Part shown: positions 1 through 9,453 of the stretch, one piece after another
Layout of the letters: each line of letters begins with the position of its first letter
How positions within the stretch are numbered: position 1 is the stretch's first letter
DNA from: Lasiodiplodia sp. COLG20
Taxonomy: Eukaryota; Ascomycota; Dothideomycetes; Botryosphaeriales; Botryosphaeriaceae
NCBI GenBank assembly: GCA_009801085.1
Contig: VNWV01000061.1
Coordinates: 1-39,021, forward strand
Reading direction: 5' to 3'
DNA: 39,021 nt
Notes under the pieces: generated by a model
The model's input: only the letters and a program-made list of their open reading frames with translations
Databases searched by the model: none
What the model was told of the DNA's origin: nothing
Made by a program: the position numbers and the translations under genes

Positions 1-259
1 GGGGGGGCTGAGCTATTAGCTGTACCCTGCGCAGCGCAACCTCGTCGTCGGCGTTGGCGAAGTTCATGGCGTCGACTTGGCGCACGAAGTCGTCGGGCGA
101 TATATCTTCGGGGCTGGGGCGGGATTGGGCTGCACAGAAGCGGAAGTAGGCATCTGGGTCGGGCAAGTGCGCATGAACCGCAGCGATATAACCCTCATAG
201 CCTAGCTCAGCTGCGCTATGCTTGGACTCGAATTCCTTGAAGAGGTCTTCGGACGACAT
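1..259 (-). CDS. Hypothetical protein, 5' part only (runs off left edge)
   Basis: An open minus-strand frame starts at an ATG at 259-257 and stays open for 86 codons to the window edge. The N-terminus reads MSSEDLFKEFESKH, followed by an acidic, alanine-rich stretch with the pieces PDPDAYFRF and DDFVRQVDAMNFANADDE. Codon use looks like real coding sequence and the start has a good purine context. I do not recognise a family. There is no signal peptide or membrane segment in the visible part. The next gene on the same strand is the F-box gene, about 570 bases away, and the space between them would hold this gene's promoter. The ORF is called from its open frame and composition only; its function is unknown. 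Confidence 0.6.
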   Translation of the reverse strand, partial: MSSEDLFKEFESKHSAAELGYEGYIAAVHAHLPDPDAYFRFCAAQSRPSPEDISPDDFVRQVDAMNFANADDEVALRRVQLIAQPP

Positions 260-831
260 GGTGTTTTTCCGCAAAGGCCAGCCAGAGTAGATTGTTTCAG
301 GTTGTTGCGATGGTAAAAGGCGGGTGTCAGTGTTTGTGTTGGTGGAGATGGCTCGCCGCAAGTGACTTCCGTAGTAAGGTGACAATGCCTTTTCGTGCAG
401 GCACCAGTGACGTCACTCCAGGCTACCGCTTCTGTCAGAACTTTTGCTGCCCACGCGCTCTTGTCGCCGCCGCCACCGAAATCTCACAGCGGTATCCGTG
501 TCAGCTCCGGGTATTGCAGCTAACCGGCACTACCTCACTGACATCCGCATGTTGTACTGAAGGAATTCTCAAGCAGGTCCAAATGCGGGAAACAAACTGA
601 TTTCGAACATTCTGAATCTCTTTTGGTATCGCCTTGGCCGGCTGTCACTTGCCCACTTTCTCGCTGTTTCCAATAGTCTCTCGCTGCCTTGTCCGCTATT
701 CATACCTTCCACCCTCAAGAAGTATCTTCAAGCAACTTTGCCAGCTTCACCCCCGCCCAGCAATCCAGCAAACCCGGCAACTCAACCTGCAGCTGTTACA
801 GCACAGCCTCTACGGGATTATGCAGCATACA
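260..831. other. Intergenic region between the partial gene and the F-box gene
   Basis: This holds the upstream region of the minus-strand partial gene and the 3' flank of the F-box gene. Short open frames occur on the plus strand but none has coding-like composition. Apart from the CRE-like palindrome I see nothing specific. Confidence 0.5.
408..415. promoter_or_regulatory. CRE-like palindrome TGACGTCA
   Basis: A perfect TGACGTCA palindrome, the consensus site for ATF/CREB-type bZIP factors, lies about 150 bp upstream of the minus-strand start codon at 259. The sequence match is certain. Regulation through it is inferred from position alone. Confidence 0.35.
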
Positions 832-2151
832 TCACAACTCCAGAATCCGGCCTCGAGCTTCGACCCCATCCTTGTTTAAAACCTTCACCGTCACCTCAAC
901 CGCAACCTGTCCCTCCCGCAAAACGGCCTTCACATGCGGCGGGGGGTCCCATTCACGAAAGGCGTCGACGTAAACGCCGCAGACAACGCGGCTCAAAACC
1001 CCCTCCTCCTTCACCTTCAGGCTCCGCAGCCGCGGCACCCACGCCGGCGCGCCCTGAACCAGGTCCACGATCCACTGGTAATCATCATCGGCCTCCAGGG
1101 CTCCCGTGACAACGCGCGTGACGGCGCTGCCCATGAAGTCGAAGCACAGCTCCAGCGCCTCGATGTTAGCGGGCAGCAATGGGCAGATATCCTCCTTGTT
1201 CCCCCCGCTGCTGCTGCTGCTGGGACGCGGAAAGAAGCACTTGCTATCTACACGCACACGCCTCAGGCGGCCGAACGCGCTTAGGTCGAGCCGGCTCCCG
1301 TCGTGGCCGGCGGGCCACGTGAGCGTCTCAGGCGTCGTCAGGTCGAGCGACTCGAGCATCGCGCGCAGCGGCGCCAGAGCGTCGCCGAATTGCGCCGGCG
1401 AGTAGATGCCACTCATGACGCCCAGGTGTGCCCCGACGCGCGGATCGAAGGGGCTGGCTGTCATGGTGCCTGGCTCGCGCAGAGTGAGCTGCTTGACGCC
1501 GCCGGAGACGAGGAGGAGGTCGCGCAGGGTGGCGGGCGGGTAGTGCGTGTGGATGGAGAGGGACGCGAGGGGAGGAGCCTGCCGGCGGGGGAGGTGGCTC
1601 AGGGAGACGGCGGGAGGTGGCCGGGCGGGGCGGAGGTGCCGGCGGTTGCGGAGGGTGCGGAGGGTGCGGAGGTTGCGGTCGTAGCCGTTGTCGATGCGGA
1701 GGGTTTCGATGGGGTTGCAGGAGAGGAGCCGGGCTAGGTCGTAGACAGCGACGTCGTCGATCACGTGGACGGAGCGGAGGCGCGGGAAATGCGAAGTAGA
1801 GGGACTGGGTGCGCGGGTCTGCTCGATGGAGTTGAGGAGGCGGGTGGTTGCGGGTTCACGCTTCCCGCCACGATCAACGCAATGCGGTATGCTGAGCTCA
1901 CGGATGTGGGAGAGCAGCTGGCAGCGTCGTCTTTGGTCGGGCTGGGTGAGGGTTCGGAGTAAGGTTTCAAAGCGGTTCGTGAACCCAGGATTGCGACACG
2001 ATATGTCGATTTTGTAGTATAAGAACTCCGTCGCCAGCTCTGAGATGGACTTGCAAGTCAGCGTTAGAGCGTAAAATGTTCTCTGGCAGAAGTAGATGTG
2101 CCCAAGAATCAGCCGAAGAACATCTTCGTTTAGGTCAGTGAAGCGTGCCAT
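832..2151 (-). CDS. F-box protein with leucine-rich C-terminal part
   Basis: A single exon of 439 codons. The start is the ATG at 2151 in a CACCATGG context; the frame is open 11 codons further upstream, but only to a TTG. Residues 1-50 (MARFTDLNEDVLRLILGHIY, then TCKSISELATEFLYYKIDI) match the fungal F-box: a start that binds Skp1, then the conserved Leu/Ile positions. The rest has regularly spaced leucine-rich segments, such as LESLDLTTPETL and LEALELCFDF around residues 265-340, as in F-box/LRR-like fungal proteins. By family knowledge it would act as a substrate adaptor of an SCF ubiquitin ligase; the substrate is unknown. The coding strand is C-rich in the 5' half and G-rich in the 3' half. 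There is a (CTG)n tract near 1207-1221 (plus strand), encoding a serine run. Confidence 0.8.
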   Translation of the reverse strand: MARFTDLNEDVLRLILGHIYFCQRTFYALTLTCKSISELATEFLYYKIDISCRNPGFTNRFETLLRTLTQPDQRRRCQLLSHIRELSIPHCVDRGGKREPATTRLLNSIEQTRAPSPSTSHFPRLRSVHVIDDVAVYDLARLLSCNPIETLRIDNGYDRNLRTLRTLRNRRHLRPARPPPAVSLSHLPRRQAPPLASLSIHTHYPPATLRDLLLVSGGVKQLTLREPGTMTASPFDPRVGAHLGVMSGIYSPAQFGDALAPLRAMLESLDLTTPETLTWPAGHDGSRLDLSAFGRLRRVRVDSKCFFPRPSSSSSGGNKEDICPLLPANIEALELCFDFMGSAVTRVVTGALEADDDYQWIVDLVQGAPAWVPRLRSLKVKEEGVLSRVVCGVYVDAFREWDPPPHVKAVLREGQVAVEVTVKVLNKDGVEARGRILEL

Positions 2152-2463
2152 GGTGGGGATGCCGTGGATGAAAGAGGTAGTCAAGGCTTTCTTAAGTAAG
2201 AGGGTCTCGGTCGCCCAATGTGGTTACCGAAGCGCATGGACCACTGAGTTATTATTCGGCCGAACTTCGAACTTAATAAAGAACACTGTGCCGGACAGTA
2301 ACTAAACGGTTTCATTAACTGCATTTTCTGTCTCCAAGAGTAAAGTAGAGAACGCTGCTCTGCCAGTCGAATCCGCAGCCTATTTATCACGCGTTGTAGA
2401 ATTTGCGAGAAAATGAAGTCCAAAGACATCATCTGCATTTCGAACCTATACGGGCTTGGTATC

Positions 2464-2760
2464 CTACTCGTTCGATAGCAAAAGCGTCAGAATTCTAGAA
2501 AGTCCGTGGTAGGCCGCTGCCTGCAATGCGGTGCCGATGATGCCGCTATTCGTATCAACATTTGTTTCAGGGTATCAGAGCAGCATCTTCACGCATTCTT
2601 TATTGCCGACTAAAGTAGTTGCTTGCGGTGGGTCTCTGAGGTGTCCATGGCGGTGTGTCGTATTGTGCTTGAGCAATAGAAGGATTCTGTTGTGTAGCAC
2701 TGTGCGTATCCGAGCGGCAATCTTTGGCTAAAGGCTATAAAAGCCGAGTGTATTTATTCC
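2464..2760 (-). pseudogene. Degenerate ankyrin-repeat remnant
   Basis: One minus-strand frame reads as successive ankyrin helices: RILLLLKHN, then NKECVKMLL, then GTALQAAAYHGLSRILTLLLS. The last matches the fungal ankyrin pattern GTALQAAAYxGHxxIVxLLL. The frame is broken by in-frame stops at plus positions 2728-2730, 2575-2577 and 2464-2466, so no intact protein can be made. The first and last stops are TAG, which fits C-to-T change from CAG. The remnant covers about three repeats with no clear ends and no start codon. It is probably the relic of a larger ankyrin or NLR-type gene. That it is ankyrin-derived is fairly clear; the original gene is unknown. Confidence 0.6.
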
Positions 2761-2845
2761 AGAAAATAAACCGGCTTCGAACATCCTCAATCCCAGAGGC
2801 ATACCATTCAGCCATAGCCTACTGACTCCGAATCTCCGAATCCCT

Positions 2846-3795
2846 TCACCCATCCCTCTCAACCTCATCCATCCTCTCCACCGCTTTCCTCGCCACCCCC
2901 TTCACGTCCTCCTCACACACCTCCTCCCGCTCCGCGACGTCAACGAACTGCTCCTTCCAAAACCTCCAACGCTCCTCAAAGATCCCGCTCCTCTTCTTCC
3001 ACAGACACCCCGCGCCTTCCGCCTCACCCGACCTCATGACGGCGTATAGCTGCTCCGCGCACCTGACGATCTAGTCCGCCGCGATGGGTACGTGGAAGTT
3101 CAGTGCCGCCCCGCGCTCCGCATACGCGCGGGACCGGGGATCGGGGCGCTTCTCGAGGGCTTCGGCGATGGCGATGATGGCGTCGCCGGGGCGGAAGACG
3201 ATGGCGGCGGCGCCGAGCCGTGCGGAGAGGGCGTTGAGGTTCTTCCATTGGCTCTGGTCGAGGTCGGTTCCGGGCGCCGGCGGGGCGGTGGAGATCTCTG
3301 GGCGTAGTTCTGGCATTAGCGGAGGCTTCGCGGCGGTGGGGGGACGGGTCATGGGCAGCAGAGGAGCAGAGGAGGGGAGGGGAGGGGCGGGAGGAAGCGG
3401 AGGGTGGACTTACGGTGGAACCTCTCGCACAGCACGATGCCCATGTGCGGCAGCTCGGCGTAAGGGCTGGATGGCTGGACGTCGGCGTCGCGGAGGGCGC
3501 GGATGAGTGCGACCAGGCGGTCCTGCGACGCGTGCGCGGCCGGGATCTGTTCGGTGAGCTGGAAGACGATCTCCCATGTCATGTACCAGAAACCCTCGGC
3601 GAGGGCGCGCTGCGCAAGGCTTTGCTTCTCCGCCTCGGACTGGCATAGCGCGATGAGGTCGATGGCGGCGGCGGCGGCGGGTGAGGTCTGCGACGTCGGT
3701 TGCAGGTAGGGGATTAGGATGTCTCGGGTCTTGTGCTCGAGGGACCAGTCCTCACCCGCGCCCTCTGGGAAGGTGATGGAGAGTTCCAGAGACAT
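2846..3795 (-). pseudogene. DUF3632-type protein interrupted by one in-frame amber codon
   Basis: Exon 1 is 3795-3414 (ATG at 3795, MSLELSITFPEG...). An intron lies at 3413-3310 (donor GTAAGT), and exon 2 is 3309-2846. A second in-frame acceptor 12 nt downstream would remove four residues. The core FWYMTWEIVFQLTEQIP...DRLVALIRAL and QWKNLNALSARL match the fungal DUF3632 family (function unknown). The frame would encode 281 residues but carries TAG at 3073-3071, in the context AAD-stop-IVRCAEQLY. Downstream of the stop the frame stays coding-like to a natural TGA at 2846, with charged helices (FEERWRFWKEQF). The family usually has an aromatic residue at this spot, so TGG to TAG is the simple explanation. 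On the plus strand this is C to T within CpA. It could instead be a sequencing error or an undetected intron. If the stop is real the product ends after about 206 residues. Confidence 0.7.
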
Positions 3796-4467
3796 GGCGA
3801 TGGCGCAGTTGATGGTGTGCAGGGAACTTTGAGCGAGCGAAGAATGGGAGAATCAGATCTTGTTGCCGCCCGGATGTATATTGGGCACTTATTCCGAGTG
3901 TTGCGGCGAAAACTTTGCAGCTGAAGGCTGTGACGTAGTTGGTCCAACTGTTGTCTGGGGCTAATGGTGCACTAGCCAGAAACACCGCCCGGCTGGGTTG
4001 AAGGTGAGCAGATCATATTTTTCGTCCCGCCAGCTATGGTGCAATGAATGGCGCATACATTCACTCGCTATCGACTCACAGATCCGGCAGCGTCCAGTCC
4101 AATCACTCAGTTGGGCTGCTCATCCATTTCAACCTTTCGGAATAAATACTCCAGCCACATTTAATAAAAAGAACATTGATATCGGCATTAAGAGATCTCG
4201 GACGGCCTAAACGCTGTAAAGTAATAACGGGGACTGAGAAATAATACCGCGTAGAAAAATAAAGTGGGGATTCTGCAGAGATATAAACAGCTGTTGGAAA
4301 TGTGTAATGATTTTGCTACACAGTGAAAATGATTTAAGGTAGGCACAGGTCTTATACAAGTAAATGCTTCAAACTTTCATTACGTCACATCATGGTATCT
4401 CATGACTAAGATTATAAAAAAAAACCCAAAAGAAGATGAAGGAATTGCAATTGAAAAAAAAAAGATT
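3796..4467. other. Intergenic, promoter of the DUF3632 gene and 3' flank of the CorA-like gene
   Basis: The sequence is increasingly AT-rich toward 4450, with A-runs near 4417-4464. No coding frame, repeat or RNA gene was recognised. Short open frames here are not coding-like. Confidence 0.5.
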
Positions 4468-6045
4468 TCAGTCTATTCTCACGCGCATTGCCGGCGATAA
4501 GCTCTTGCCCACCCATCGTCTTGTTCCAACAACATTTTCAATCACCGTCGTGTCCTTGTCATCTTCCATCCTCCAAGGTATATGTTCTGCCTCTCTTGCA
4601 TGCTTCTTCTTTTGTGAAACCATCCACCTCCAGTATATCAAAAACACGAAACCTGTCAGGACGCCTGCAACGAGAATGAAGACCAATATTCGAAGCGAGA
4701 CGACTCCGCTGATTTCAGAAGAACTCCAGTTAAAAAGTGGCATGTCAAAGCAGGCGGCCACAAACGTAGCTGGTAGGAATGCCATCGATACCGTAGCGAG
4801 GGCCTTCATCGAAAATGTTTCCTGGTGGCTGGCACTCGCAATGCGATTGGATACTTCTGTCTGGGCGAGCGCGGTCAAATTATCCAAGTGATCAATGACG
4901 TTCTCAATCTATCCCAGTCAACCGTAGTATTAGTCTCTGCTGTCGCCAAAAAATGAGAGGAAGAAAGGGTTGTGGTCACTCACGACTTCAGTCTGCAACT
5001 GAATACGTTGCTGAAGGTACTCGACTCTAATATGCTGGTCGTGGGCACGATTCTCAAGCAGTGCAATCAAACTGCACAGCCGACCGTGACTCTCACTCCG
5101 TGAACTCAACCAATCATTGTGCCTTCCGTTGTAGTCTCCCAGCGCTCCACCCTCATCTTCGGCCGCTCTTTTGCCCTCGCTATTGTCCTTGGGCGGACGA
5201 TCGTCATCCGTGAGAGCTTTGATTGATACTGAACTATCCAGTCTCTCTGAGGCGAACTGGTGGAGCTTTGTCATGGTCCTTATTTTCCGCAGAGAAGAAA
5301 CCGTCTTCGTAGACATAGCACTGACTCTCTGCAACAGACCCTCCAGATCATTCGGGGCCAGCTTTGCGTCGTTATCATTCCATCCATGGAAGCCTGTCCT
5401 GTTTTCGATGCCCCTGATATCCGCATTCACCTTGTTGGATGATTCGTCAACTTGTAAACCCATCATAGCACTGCAAAGGAAGGGGATGAACATTTCTTCG
5501 TCCACCATTCTCCACCTTCGCTCCAAAAGGAGCTTGAATGAGTTGATGTAGTCCTCTACCGTGAAGAAAATGGCCTGGATGGTGTTCGACTCGACCTCGC
5601 GTGCCCAAATTGCCGCCAGCTTTGGCCGGTAGCTGAATGCATATTGAGATGATATGCGTGAGCCATGGGACCGAGAGATCTCCGTTGTGCCAGCACTGAC
5701 CGTTGCGCAGTACTTGTATGCCAGATCGAGTTTGAAGGCATTTATGACGGTATTTAGTTGGTTCTTCGACACGTAGTGAACATTATCGTCCCTGTCAATC
5801 TTGACCCACACAATCCGTAGTGAGCATTGAGAGCGGAATGGGAACGGATTCATCGGGTCTGGTCTGGTTGTATCGAGCCATGAATTGAGCCTGGAGGCCT
5901 CGATCTTCGTCTGTTCGACACTAGGCTCCCCTGCAGGGTCGATACTGTCCCATATCTCGGATATTTCGATTAGATCGGCCTCGACGGGATCGGTGGCCTC
6001 CCAGACCTGTGCATGGTCGTGAAGGTGATTGATAAGTTCCTCCAT
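4468..6045 (-). CDS. CorA-like two-helix membrane protein
   Basis: Two exons, 6045-4984 and 4908-4468, with a 75-nt intron (GTGAGT donor; ACTAAT branch; TAG acceptor). They join in phase 0 to give 500 residues. The start is the ATG at 6045 (MEELINHLHDH); the frame continues upstream only to a GTG. Most of the protein is a soluble helical N-terminal region with the fragments YRPKLAAIW and VEDYINSFKLLLERRW. The C-terminus has the fungal CorA-like arrangement: a helix up to the first membrane segment (about 389-408, KALATVSMAFLPATFVAACF), a short loop MPLFNW, then a second membrane segment (about 422-446). The transporter signature GMN at the end of helix 1 is missing (DMP instead). Magnesium transport is therefore doubtful; these fungal homologues are better seen as CorA-fold membrane proteins of unknown role. 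Good family evidence, function unproven. Confidence 0.75.
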
Positions 6046-7093
6046 GAATGGCTGTGTGACGTTGGAAGAACAGGGAAGGAACCTGCAGGAGAAAGATACA
6101 AACAGCCTTAGCACCCATTACACAGCATATATATGCAGGAACCTTTTAGCCTTGTCGATAGACATAATTATTCTATTGCGCCTTGTTATTTATGACGTTT
6201 CTGGTGGCTGACAAGCACTGAAGGCAGCAGGTGCATATTCTAATATGCGAGGATGTTGCGGTTAAGCTTATGATTTCCTATCGGAGTCAGCAGAAAAAGG
6301 TAGCATACTTACTGTTTCTTTTGGGAAAGAAGATGCTTGCAAGGCTTACACGCGATGCGGGGAGAAGGGGATGGCCCCCAGGCATGGTAAGCCCCACATT
6401 TGCTTATTGGTGGGAGCTCCCAGTTGACACGTCACGCGAAGTCCGCCTCGCATTCGCCATCCGGGTGATCTGAGTTCCCGAGCGTGTGGGGCCTCAGGCC
6501 GTTATGCCATCTTAGGCGCCAGTTCTCGAAGCGCAATCCTGGGTTGGCAGGTGTCTATCATTTTGACAGCAGACCGACTCGATCAGCGCCGGAGAGTCGA
6601 TTACAGATCTTTTATCGAGTACTCGCTGCACGGGACGGCGCTGCTGCGCCTCGTCGCGCTGATGCAGACGTGTCAGAGAGCGATCAAACCAACCAACCGA
6701 CAAGCTCAGCCACCTCTTTCTTCGACCTTACAGTGAACATCCGTGCATATGGGGGGTGTGCGAGCCCTGCTTCAGCCTGGTGGTGTGGCGGCTTACACAC
6801 ACAAATGCAGCCTTGCGGCCTCTTTGTACAACTAACCTGGCATAGGCTAAACAGCAAGGCTCTCTACGTTTTTTCGGCATCGAGTGTGAAGATGATGCCC
6901 GATTCCTGTTCTTTGACCCCACGTCTAAATCCCCGTAATATGTCTGCCTCATGAATCCTTACCTGCCAAGTCGTGTATTGTGGTTGGTGTATCTGTTTCA
7001 CTATTAGACGCCTTCTTGGGGCGCTCCACAAATCACAATATTCATCCCTGATAAGCCGGCTGATGCGCTCCGCTCAGAGCAGGGCCCACTGAA
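6046..7093. other. Intergenic between the divergent CorA-like gene and caspase-like fragment
   Basis: About 1 kb between two divergently oriented loci. A TATA-like run lies near 6126-6136, upstream of the CorA-like start codon. Open frames at 6484-6954 show no domain or coding signature. No repeat or RNA gene was recognised. Confidence 0.45.
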
Positions 7094-7575
7094 ATGCGGG
7101 GGCACCCGCCTCACCGTGAAGTAATCCCTGCGTCGAATTCGGAAAAGCTACCAATCGAAAAGCTGCAAGAAGCATTTGACGAGAATTTCAGGCACTCAAA
7201 ACGGCCGATCAAGTACGACAAGGCGGCTCTCCTGATGATGTCATGGGATGAGAGCGATATGGACCCATCGCACGAGGTAACTAATTCTGAAAAAAGAAAA
7301 ATGCGCCCTGTTTGGTAGAACTCTGATAGCCTCCTCTGTAGATCCGTCAACTTAATGAAGTATCCAGCAATGACTATCATTTTGAGGTGAAGCAAGTCCA
7401 GATGAAGACATCACCGAAAAGACCGCAACTACAAGCGATGCGCGAGGTGTCCGCGTTTGCGGACGACAACCAAGCCGCTCATCAGCTCTCATTGCAGCTC
7501 TACGGTAGCTTAGAATCAAATCCCCGATGGGGTTCACATGTTCACACCCCGAGAGCTTCAACAAACTATTGCTAA
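7094..7575 (+). pseudogene. Truncated caspase-like (peptidase C14) fragment
   Basis: Two exons, 7094-7276 and 7342-7575, split by a 65-nt intron (GTAACT donor, TGTAG acceptor), would encode 138 residues. The pattern YDKAALLMMSWDESD...EVIRQLNEVSSNDYHFEV...RPQLQAMREVSAFADDN resembles the first strands and helices of fungal caspase-like domains, which read like KVLLLSWEDDDL...ELGDVFRxxYxYEV...FLDxxD. The next expected block, the hydrophobic strand ending in YYxGHG with the catalytic His, is not recognisable; only HQLSLQLYGS remains. The frame then drifts to a stop at 7573-7575. The catalytic His and Cys are absent, so it cannot be an active protease. Such domains often head NLR-like or death-related fungal proteins. 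The call rests on pattern memory only. Confidence 0.45.
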
Positions 7576-8283
7576 AAGCTCCAACAAGTTGCGGTCAAAA
7601 CCTGTCCTTTTTGATCGATTTGAGCCCCGCCTTGGCCTTGAACACGTATGGAGAGCACCATTACTCACCTCGGATGAGGAAGCAGAGGTCGCCTCCTCTC
7701 TCCATGAGCAGTTACCGACTTATCGGGAAGAACAGCCCAAGGAATTCCTGGACCTGCGCCTGTGCTTATGGAAGAGTCTCGATGAGAATCTGGTTGCAAA
7801 GCTTGCCCAGGCCCTGGACAGATTTTCTCAAGAGGAAAAGGAGCCACTGGCTATCGAGAACATCAGACTGATTCCGCATCCGTATCTTGTTAAGAAACTC
7901 GCGACGCACTGGCGCAAGCGCATCACCAAGCACAAGGACACTCGGGATGAAGCTCGACTAAAGCTCTATGAGGATCCTGGAATCGATATGGACGGTCAGC
8001 TCTTGGTTGAGAGCCCGGTAGACTATACCAACGATGATGAGCCTGAGGATCTACACCAGGATGATACTGTACAACCACCTCGAAAGCCGCAACGCCTCCG
8101 GATTGATCTGCAAGATCTAATGACTCAGATCTTGGGAATGCCAAAAATGCTTTTGAATTGGAGGCTGATTTCACATTGGAGGTATTTATCTTTGGGATCA
8201 TGTTGGCGATCTTGCTCCGCATTCAGCTTTTATCTGTACCTGACGGGGAGGTGTTCGTCTTTTTTACAAATTTGACTTTATAT
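7538..8283 (+). pseudogene. Hypothetical gene with frameshift and nonsense change
   Basis: From an ATG at 7538 the frame reads as genuine protein through about 8068 (EQLPTYREEQPKEFLDLRL, DENLVAKLAQALDRFSQEE, RLIPHPYLVKKLATHWRKR, VDYTNDDEPEDLHQDD). After about 8069 the coding character moves to another frame (SKAATPPD, stop, SARSNDSDLGNAKNAFELE), which suggests a small indel near 8069-8070 and a TGA at 8104-8106 that could be CGA by C-to-T change. The original frame continues to a stop at 8273-8275 with non-coding-like sequence; the shifted frame ends at 8281-8283 or splices at a donor GTATTT near 8182. No family was recognised. It overlaps the end of the caspase-like fragment and may be the 3' part of the same broken gene. 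Confidence 0.4.
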
Positions 8284-9453
8284 TGATGTGCTAATTCTAT
8301 ATTCCCCTGTCGATGAAGTGATCCTCCTCGTGCATTCATACCTATCACCTCGTTCAGGTTGGGGGAGAGAGGTAAAGGTAATTTCCAAAGGCACTGAAGA
8401 TGAATTCATTAAAATAATATACTTTTCAAGATAGTAAACAGATAGACGAGAAGTAGTGAAGTAGAATAATGACGCAGAATGGGGGGAAAGGCGAGGCAAT
8501 AAAGAGAAGCGAGCATTTTTGCAGCTGTAGTGAGGATCTTTCCATCAAGGTTCCCAATTAAGATAAGATAAGGAGAAGGAGGGATACGGCTGAGGCTGAG
8601 AGACTGAAGACCCCTGCGGTAATTGAGCTCTGGCAAGCAACGGAAAGGAGTTTCGTGGGTGTGGAGGTATATCAAATGTTACGCTGAGAATACGGTTCTG
8701 TAGGGCCGATACTGGAAAGGGGGAATTTACGCCGAAGAGGTTACAACTGGAGAACTAGATGAAGTAGCAAGGGAGAATTTCAAAATCTATTTCGAGGGAA
8801 AAGACGGCCGATGGTTGACTAGCTATGTTGAAATATCTACGCTAAATTTTCGCCTGCAGTTGGAAAATCTTAAATTTATGCTTATTTTAACCCATGCTCT
8901 CGATGACAAAACCTGAATTCATTGCCTGAGAATGGCGTATCTGAGCGTGCTTCCGAAGTTGGCAGTCGTTACAGGGATAATTTTCGTTCGGAGCATCAGC
9001 CGAATGTAACCGCTATTTGCCTCGATCACGTTGTAAACCAGCTCGAGCAGCGGAATGTCACCTCGGATAAGTTGAGTTCGCCAAGGTCATCCGATGTCAC
9101 CCAAGTGCATTAGCGAGAGTCTTCCTCATTTACAACCAACAAGCCTTCAAAAATGCAGCAACTGAGGTACGCTGACTGTTGCTACTATCAAGGATACAAT
9201 GTCGTGCTGTGAGTCGCCGCCAAATCACTTACAAATGTAAGCGAACAGGGCGTTTCTTACGTTGTATGTAGTACAGACCGCCCCCGCATGGGGTAATTGC
9301 GTCATCTGAAACCAAGATTGCACGATTGTGTTTAGCCGCCTGAAAGTCTTGGGCGTGGAATAAAACTTTGCGTCAAGAACATTTGAACATGTGGCGCCGC
9401 CTACACTTCGGAGTTGTTTCCACAGGTCAAGTACTCGCGCACCATCGACCAAA
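8284..9453. other. Intergenic, AT-rich, upstream of the permease gene
   Basis: About 1.2 kb with no recognised gene. It becomes AT-rich near 8400-8900. The last 300 bases are the likely promoter and 5' UTR of the permease. Open frames here (for example 8409-8675 minus, 9225-9569 minus) lack domain or coding features. Confidence 0.45.

Noticed and set aside
2181..2438. Minus-strand open frame upstream of the F-box gene
   Set aside because: It overlaps the F-box 5' region, has no domain and lies next to the ankyrin relic; it is probably noise in decayed sequence.
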